From positions 32,427 through 55,792 of the forward strand of contig NWUY0300020483.1 in the NCBI GenBank assembly GCA_004151065.3: 23,366 nt of DNA, in the 5' to 3' direction. This stretch comes from Larix sibirica. Its lineage: Eukaryota > Streptophyta > Pinopsida > Pinales > Pinaceae. Made by a program: the position numbers and the translations under genes. This document shows positions 18,136 through 23,366 of this stretch, piece after piece (positions within the stretch are counted from its first letter, which is position 1; the number at the start of each line of letters is the position of its first letter). The notes below the pieces were generated by a model. It was not told the origin of the DNA. It made no database searches and worked only from the letters and a program-made list of their open reading frames with translations.

Positions 18136-19010
18136 AAAATATCTGATGAAATTCTGATAGAAACTAGAAATTCCATAGATAATCCTTACCTCGGTGGCAT
18201 TCATCGGCTCATGCCATTCCAAAATATCCTTGATCTTTTCTGGGTCCATCTTTAAACCTTGGCTTGAGATTATGAATCCCAAGTACACCAACTCCTCTTT
18301 CATGAAGGAGCATTTCTGCAGATTTACCAACAACTTTTCTCAACTCAACCATTGTAGGACTTGTTGAAGATGCGACAAGTGTTCTTCCTTCGTCTTGCTA
18401 AAAATTAGAATGTCGTTGAGGTAGACTACGACGAACTTCCCCGGGAATGGCTTTAAAAATTCATTCATCTGTCGCATGAACGTACTGGGTACATTGGTCA
18501 GCGCAAATGGAATGACTAATCATTCATCAACCCATCCTTCATCTTGAAGGTTGTTTTCCATTCATCACCTTCCCTTATCCTTATATGGTCATGTCCACTT
18601 TTTAAGTCAATCTTAGTGAATTACTTAGCTCCACTCAAGTAGTCGAGCAAATCATCCATCCTTGGCAATAGAAATATGTATTTGATCATAATCTTGTTGA
18701 TGGTGCGGGAGTCGGTGCACATCCTCCATTTTCCTCCCTTCTTCAGGGCTAGTACATATGGTACTGCACATGGTCTCAAGCTCTCCCGATTCAGGTCCCT
18801 GTCCAATAATTACTGGAACCGTTGATTCAGCTTAGCACTTTCCATCGGCATCATCTGGTGCGATGCCTTATTCGACAAACTTGATCCTGGAATCAGGTTG
18901 AGCTGGTGGGATATGATCCTTGTTAGTGGCAGTCCAGTCGGCATCTCATCGACCATAATTCCCTTAAAATCCAATAATACCCTTCCGAATTTCGTCGGTA
19001 TTTCACCCAT
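18136..19010 (-). pseudogene. gypsy reverse transcriptase, catalytic YLDD changed to YLND
   Basis: Two open stretches (19010-18810 and 18806-18621) read ESLRPCAVPYVLALKKGGKW and MCTDSRTINKIMIKY, followed by FTKIDLKSG with the first catalytic Asp. After a short frameshift around 18520-18540 the frame continues through [20 protein letters not shown]. The core motif reads [13 protein letters not shown]: the first Asp of the usual DD pair is Asn (AAC, codon complement at 18415-18417). VYLGFIIS and MDPEKIKDILEW follow. RT copies element RNA into DNA; the Asp-to-Asn change alone should abolish this. Confidence 0.88.
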
Positions 19011-19560
19011 CGGTCCCTCGACATGTAGACCCTTGGGAAAGGAAATGAAGCAACACTATTGCTTCTCCTCCTCCTTCAAAAATTCCTTGGTTGAACACAT
19101 CATCACTCTTTTCTCCCAATAGTCATTCTCCTGTCTTTGGCTACTATGTTCTTCGATCAATGGGGTCATTCAAAATCTCTTTCCATCCTTTTCAACCGTA
19201 CTACATTTTTGTGTCCGTCATAAATCATATGCTGGTCATATTTCCATGGTTGTCCTAGCAACAAGTGGCATTCATCCATCAGAATCACATTGCATAGCAC
19301 ATTGTCCCTTAGTCCTACGATCTTGAAGTTGATCAGACATTGTTGTGTCACCGTAACATGGTGACCCTTCTACAAACACGACGCCTTATATGAATTTGGG
19401 TATGGTATACACTTCAACCACAACTTGTCGATCACCTCCGTTGAGACCATATTTTATGTGCTTCCTCCATCGACGATGGTCATACAACATCTGTCTCGAA
19501 TCTTTACCTTTGTCCTAAAGATGGACTTCCTCTGAGTCGGTTCCGCCTCCTCTTATCGTA
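19011..19560 (-). pseudogene. gypsy protease region
   Basis: The minus strand reads RDRCCMTIVDGGST with a D-G-G-S active-site-like motif (near 19475), then a stop, NMVSTEVIDKLWLKCIPYPN and, after another stop, a 61-codon open frame (19351-19166) with NVILMDECHLLLGQPWKYDQ. The ILMDE-LLLG-PW pattern is typical of the gypsy retropepsin C-terminal half. The two stops lie where Glu and Gln would fit (TAA, TAG). The linker to RT (about 19165-19011) includes EEHSSQRQ. Confidence 0.75.
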
Positions 19561-20350
19561 CCGGCTACAATCACACTTTCTGGGTCATTAAGTTTCGACC
19601 TCCTTCCGATGAAGCTTCGTCGAAACTTCCCCTTCCAGTTGAACCAGCTTCATCTCCCTTGCTTTGAATCCTTGTTCCGATCGACTAGTGGTATGTAAAT
19701 CATCCAAGCATTCATATGCCTTATTTCCCAATTCTCGACACTTGTAGAAAACTATTTTCTTGGGTTGGTCTGCACGTCTTCCTCCCAAGTTTCCACTTCG
19801 ACCAAAAGTGCCATGACCTCTGCGATCATCACCATCATGTCGGTCTTCCGATGCAACATCTCTGATGGTTCCTTCATCTCTTCTTTCTCCATGAACTTCA
19901 CCTTTCTTCGACCCATTGGTCTCTCCTCTTGCGGAGACATACCTCTAACTTCAGGTAGTCGGCTTTCCTCATCCCACCGAAGTCTTCCAAGACAATTTCT
20001 CCTCTGCCTTCAGAGATAGCTGATAGGCTTCTCCAGCCGTTATGAACCTTGTCAAGCTCATTTCATCCTGAATGGTGTATTTCAGACCATTCACATACAT
20101 GGAAACTACCTCTTCTCCCTCGTCGGTCTATCCCGATCTGATCGACAGGCGGTAGAATTCCTCAGTGAATTCTTGCACTATCAACTCCTTCTGTCTTAGG
20201 TTCTGCAGCTTCATGAACAAGGAGATCATATAGTAAGTTGGATGGAACTTATCCTTCAACTTGGAAACCATCCCGTCTCAAGTCTTCACCATTTCCTTTC
20301 CTTTCCTCACTCTGTCAGCCTGTACNTTTCAGGTAGATCTAGGCGATTTT
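19561..20350 (-). pseudogene. gypsy gag with degenerate zinc knuckle, N-terminus missing
   Basis: From about 20320 the minus strand reads QADRVRKGKEMVKT, a stop, DGMVSKLKDKFHPTYYMISL, LQNLRQKELIVQEFTEEFYR and, after a stop, EEVVSMYVNGLKYTIQDEMS. It then passes through SLKAEEKL and a Gly/Arg-rich tail to the zinc knuckle. The knuckle reads VFYKCRELGNKAYECL: the first Cys of CCHC is Phe and the His is Asn, so two of four zinc ligands are lost. The retrotransposon gag domain forms the particle and binds RNA. The reading ends at LINE sequence near 20350. Confidence 0.82.
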
Positions 20351-20380
20351 TTTCCTTGGAATATATATATATATATAAAC
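20344..20380. repeat. T-run and (AT)n at LINE 3' end / gypsy junction
   Basis: CGATTTTTTTCC is followed by about 18 bp of alternating AT (20360-20377). On the minus strand this is an A-run at the end of a LINE, as expected of a 3' tail at the insertion site in gypsy gag. Confidence 0.55.
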
Positions 20381-21320
20381 CTTAAGGACTATGCCCTTAC
20401 TTCATGTTCACATAATTGTACCCTTCTTTCCACATATTCCTATTGTCCTTCAATATGTAAAAGGGTCCATTTGCCATTGTATGCATCTAGGATTTATTAT
20501 ATATATATATATATATGATATATATATAATCTCCTCCATAATCCTTCTTTGCGTTGGTGGATTTTCATTTTGAGGAAAATGATTTAAAATTGCTAAATTT
20601 TTATAAGGATAAATCCATGGAGGAATGGAGATGTCTTGGAAAATTTCCTTATTCCTGGCCAACCAAGCTCCCTAGATCATAAGAGTTGATAAGGCTTGGT
20701 AATTTGAAAATGCCACATTGTTTAGCTAGGATTGCAAAGCTTCTTGAAGCCCCAAGCCATTCCAGGTAAAATAAATTCCTTTTACCTATGAAGCATAGGT
20801 CCACATGCTAGTCAAATATGGACAATAAATGAAAATGTGGTTTATGCTTTCAATATCACCCTTATAGAGTGGACATCTGCTTGGTCCACACCCAAATTTT
20901 CTGATTAGATTGTCTCACACAAGGACTTTTCCTGATAAATCCATCCATAGGAACAACTTAACCTTCAATAGGCAGTTGAACTTCCAAATCTTTGGGGTCC
21001 CCCAAGCAAGCTCAGGTAGGTCATCCTTTTTCCTAATAGCCTTGTATCCCGAACTAGGGATGTAAAAACCGCCAGAAACATTCTTAGTCCATATCAAAGT
21101 ATCTTCTCTATCCACTAGGTAGATATGACTATCATGTAGGGACTTGATATATCTCTCCTACTAAATATTTTCAACACCCACAAAACCCAACTCCTCAACT
21201 TTAATCCACACTTCTCTTAATGGAGTGGTGTTTTGGAAATATTGAGTCAGATTAAGGAAAAGACGACCTTGTTTAGCTAAATGTTCAATCATGGAAACAG
21301 AGACTGTGAGATTCTACACT
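20381..21320 (-). pseudogene. LINE ORF2 C-terminus: RT zinc-binding domain
   Basis: The minus strand keeps one frame for most of the stretch with few stops: AKQGRLFLNLTQYFQNTTPL, EVWIKVEELGFVGVENI, two stops, HIYLVDREDTLIWTKNVSGG, FYIPSSGYKAI, then PKIWKFNCLLKVKLFLWMDL, stop, DNLIRKFGCGPSRCPLYKGD, IESINHIFIYCPYLTSMW, and IWGAWLARNKEIF. The order WT-G-F-SGYKAI, PK-W-F-LWK and CPL-C/Y-ES-NHIF-CP-W is that of the zf-RVT domain of plant non-LTR retrotransposons. The second zinc Cys is Tyr. The end (20500-20395) may hold the start of an RNase H-like domain (IGICGKKGTI), but an AT repeat disrupts it. Confidence 0.78.
20496..20530. repeat. (AT)n microsatellite inside LINE
   Basis: Two runs of alternating TA joined by GATA, about 35 bp, inside the LINE C-terminal coding remnant; expansion has disrupted the frame. 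Confidence 0.9.
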
Positions 21321-21868
21321 TCCATTCCAAGGGTCCTAAGTTTTAACTTAAACTTATGTTAAACTTATAAGTTCTAACCTTCCACCACCTTTTTTATGAG
21401 TTTTCTAGTTGACTTGCTTTGAGTAATAGTCTAATATAGCATGATGGAAAAATCATTAATGAAGGAAGAGGGGGACTTCAAATGCGAGCTTTCTTCATAG
21501 GAGAATAGGAGTAACCAAGCTTGGGAGGGGTACAATCTCAATCTACCAACCATTTCACAATATAAGACTAATTTGAGAATTTTATGAAGCAATAAGGCCT
21601 TGGGGTCCATAACCTTTCCATAGGAGAAAACAATATAAGTAAAGTTTTAATGAACAAATTTGAGATGCCTTTCTCAATTTAGAAATTTAACCCAAAGGTA
21701 TTGAAGAAATGATGGGTAATAAAGAAACAAGTTTTGAATTGAAAGTGATAAAATCCTCACACCAACCTCTAGGAGTGATTATGAGCCTATACACCAACTA
21801 CTTATGGCAAGTTAATGAAACCTTCAAAACGTAGGTTATTTGTAGCTTAGAGACAACATTGGAGATCA
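21321..21868 (-). other. probable upstream LINE remnant and spacer
   Basis: The minus strand has one legible stretch, KVMDPKALLLHKILKLVLYC then PSQAWLLLFSYEESSHLKSP and SFINDFSIMLY (about 21620-21430), in a frame that could lead into the LINE reading. I do not recognise a domain. From about 21700 to 21868 I see nothing coding. Gypsy gag does not resume here. Confidence 0.35.
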
Positions 21869-22103
21869 TGTTGAACCATCAGACTTTTATAACTTGTTGT
21901 AATAAAATATGCCATGTTGACGTCTTCAAATGGCTTATACGACTATAAAATCTCCTCTCCTCTTTAGTGTTATCCCACATTGTTTCTAAGCATTGATATG
22001 TATAAGACATCAAGTAACAAGAGACACCAATCTCCGTTTGAGGGGCACCAACCCTCAATTACAATTTAACTTCTTCAATAGATGATGAACATTCACATTT
22101 CCT

Positions 22104-22330
22104 TGACCATGTCTGCTTGCTACTTCTTCTTTTACAACATATGCTTGCTACTATTTCCTTTACCACGTATGCTTGCTACTTCTACCTTTACCAGATTTGT
22201 ACACTATTTATGCTTTTACCATATATGCTTGCTATTTCTGCCTTTAGTATATTTGCTCATTATTTCTGTCTTTACCAAATCTTGATATGTTCGCTATTTA
22301 TGCCTTTACTAGATTTGCTCGCTATATCAT
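22104..22330. repeat. 28-bp minisatellite, about 8 diverged copies
   Basis: Repeats of a TTTACCATATATGCTTGCTA-type unit, each followed by a CTTCTGCC-like tail. Units are 27-34 bp and not multiples of three, so the overlapping ORFs at 22082-22368 are not taken as genes. It lies downstream of the TATA box within the copia LTR and would be transcribed. Confidence 0.8.
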
Positions 22331-22450
22331 CACATATATATTTTTCTTCATCACTCCTTTTTGAATGATATTCAATTTTTACTCATATCATATTCTCCTC
22401 TTCAAATATTTCATTTATGCCCACTTCACACATTTCTCTTCATGTATAAC

Positions 22451-22464
22451 ATTTATTTATATAC
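22451..22464 (-). promoter_or_regulatory. TATA box in right copia LTR
   Basis: The minus strand reads CGTATATAAATAAATG. About 420 bp of U3 precede it, and the minisatellite lies downstream. Confidence 0.5.
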
Positions 22465-22483
22465 GTCACCATGACCCATATTG

Positions 22484-22510
22484 ATTAATTAATTAAATAA
22501 TTAATTATTT
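22484..22510. repeat. AT-only inverted repeat
   Basis: TTAATTAATTAAATAATTAATT is nearly self-complementary. It may extrude as a cruciform but is short and AT-only, so little can be read into it. Confidence 0.6.
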
Positions 22511-22760
22511 TTATTTCACCTTAGCAAATACCATGGGAAAATACCACGAGCCTCCAAAACCATGGGCTTAAAACCACCGCTGGCAAAACCATTTGAAAAA
22601 TAGTTCTTTGACTTTTTACATGCACTTTTAGTTCCAAAACCATGAACTTGAACCACGGGTTTGTAAAGTATTTCTTTAACTTCTTTATGTGCATTTTTAA
22701 ATATACTAGTAGAATTCACTTTTTACTTTTTCACGTGCACCTTTTTTTTTTCTACTTGTA

Positions 22761-22780
22761 AACACACACACACACACACA
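22761..22780. repeat. (AC)10 microsatellite
   Basis: A clean dinucleotide run in the U3 part of the right copia LTR. Confidence 0.95.
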
Positions 22781-22883
22781 AAGATGCACCCCCTCGGTGT
22801 TTGCCAATGCCTTAGCATAACATCAATGACAACATGTCCAATGTAATGCCTTAATAATGACAACAATGACAACATGTTCAATA

Positions 22884-22895
22884 ATCTCGCCCTTT
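22884..22895 (-). promoter_or_regulatory. polypurine tract of right copia element
   Basis: The minus strand reads GATAAAGGGCGAGA immediately before the LTR start. One C interrupts it. Two other purine tracts (GCAAGGGGGAGAATT near 22956 and GAAAGGGGGAAGG near 22993) lie just upstream. Confidence 0.5.
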
Positions 22896-23366
22896 ATCAT
22901 TGATGGAAACCCTATGATGAAATACATAATCCATTAGGAATAGAAAGAATTCTCCCCCTTGCTTCAATACTCCCCATGTCTGCAACCTTCCCCCTTTCAC
23001 ATCAATGAGCAACATGCAATAATTTTTTCCTTGTAGACTTCCAATATCTATATGAACAACTTCCATTGGCTTCATTGTTGATTACTCTGATTTGAAGCTT
23101 GCTCTTGTCTATTTCACATGCTTACATTGCTTGCACAAAAAGTTTGAAGGTTTTGTGATCTTTGGCATGTCTCTCACTACTTTTTTAGTGTTGATTTTCA
23201 TTAGATTATCAAAGTTCACATGGCCCATTCTTCAATCCCATAACCAACTTTCATTTATTTGTTCCATATAACATTTTTATCCTTTGATTTCATTGAGAAT
23301 ATATACATTATTTGAGGTTCTAATTTCATTTGCCATAATTTTTTCAAGCATGTTTTCCTTATCTGA
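22896..23366 (-). pseudogene. Ty1/copia GAG-pre-integrase and integrase N-terminus, internally deleted
   Basis: A single minus-strand frame from 23366 reads SDKENMLEKIMANEIRTSNN, VYILNEIKG, stop, KCYMEQINESWLWD, stop, RMGHVNFDNLMKI, VVRDMPKITKPSNFLCKQCK and, after two stops, MKPMEVVHIDIGSLQGKNYC and MLLID. This is the pre-integrase domain with the HHCC finger (first His, usually LWH, is Asp) and the first catalytic Asp (HID). Just after LLID the similarity ends and non-coding 3' sequence with purine tracts begins, so the rest of integrase, RT and RNase H are missing. The element continues right of the window. Confidence 0.82.

Larger units (their letters stand above)
15425..20350 (-). mobile_element. 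Ty3/gypsy chromovirus, decayed, 5' end missing
   Basis: The minus strand carries, from high to low coordinates, gag with zinc knuckle, protease, RT, RNase H, integrase, chromodomain, polypurine tract and 3' LTR. The order protease-RT-RNase H-integrase is diagnostic of Ty3/gypsy, and a chromodomain after integrase marks a chromovirus. Many in-frame stops and a few frameshifts make it non-autonomous now. The gag N-terminus, primer-binding site and 5' LTR are absent because LINE sequence begins at about 20350. One ambiguous base (n at 20326) lies in gag. Confidence 0.88.
21869..22883 (-). mobile_element. 3' LTR of right Ty1/copia element, ~1.0 kb
   Basis: On the minus strand the LTR follows a purine tract (AAAGGGCGAGA) and starts TATTGAACATGTTGTCATTG, the TG apparently mutated to TA. 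It ends GATGGTTCAACA, giving an inverted terminus TGTTGAAC/TATTGAAC. It contains a TATA box (22456-22463), an (AC)10 run and a 28-bp minisatellite. Alternative left ends at 21895 (TGTTGT) or 21915 (TGTTGACG) cannot be excluded. Confidence 0.55.

Noticed and set aside
22082-22368. Two plus-strand ORFs with repeating hydrophobic protein
   Set aside because: The repeat unit is about 28 bp, not a multiple of three, and indels between units change frame; this is a minisatellite, not a repeat protein.
22516-22719. 67-codon minus-strand ORF with repeated CCATGG-like words
   Set aside because: It lies in the U3 of a copia LTR and has no recognised domain; the words look like weak internal duplication.
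1-23366. Host protein-coding gene, tRNA or rRNA
   Set aside because: No spliced gene with recognisable protein, no tRNA cloverleaf-like sequence and no rRNA signature was found by reading both strands; absence is by eye only.

Overview
This window looks like repeat-rich intergenic DNA from a large plant nuclear genome, possibly a gymnosperm; the species cannot be told from the sequence. I see no intact host gene, rRNA, tRNA, operon or CRISPR array. Almost all of it is accounted for by decayed retroelements nested in one another, plus one terminal-inverted-repeat element and a 677-base assembly gap.

Layout. 1-1126 (+): the 3' end of a Ty1/copia element, comprising a broken RNase H region, a polypurine tract and a 497-bp 3' LTR with 7-bp inverted termini. 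1127-15424: a head-to-tail array of diverged units with a period near 4.5 kb, all oriented on the minus strand. Each full unit reads (minus strand) as LTR-like block of about 1.35 kb with a TATA box, primer-binding-site-like sequence, gag-like region, retropepsin-like region, then a long coiled-coil-rich region of unknown function; no reverse transcriptase or integrase is visible. Unit 1 is a remnant with a deletion of about 2.6-2.7 kb, units 2 and 3 are near full length, and unit 4 is cut by a gypsy element. Neighbouring units appear to share LTRs (LTR-internal-LTR-internal-LTR). Unit 3 carries a TIR element (11042-12530) that contains the assembly gap.

15425 to about 20350 (minus): a decayed Ty3/gypsy chromovirus with 3' LTR, chromodomain, integrase, RNase H, RT, protease and gag zinc knuckle; its gag N-terminus and 5' LTR are not in the window. 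About 20350-21700 (minus): the C-terminal part of a LINE ORF2 (RT zinc-binding domain), apparently inserted into the gypsy gag. 21869-23366 (minus): a second Ty1/copia element with an LTR of about 1 kb containing a 28-bp minisatellite, and an integrase N-terminal fragment joined almost directly to the polypurine tract.

Inferred order of events: the array formed first; copia (left), the TIR element and the gypsy element then inserted into it; the LINE inserted into the gypsy. The most unusual item is the tandem array of a gag-protease-coiled-coil retroelement family. All element names rest on reading motifs by eye; no search was run.
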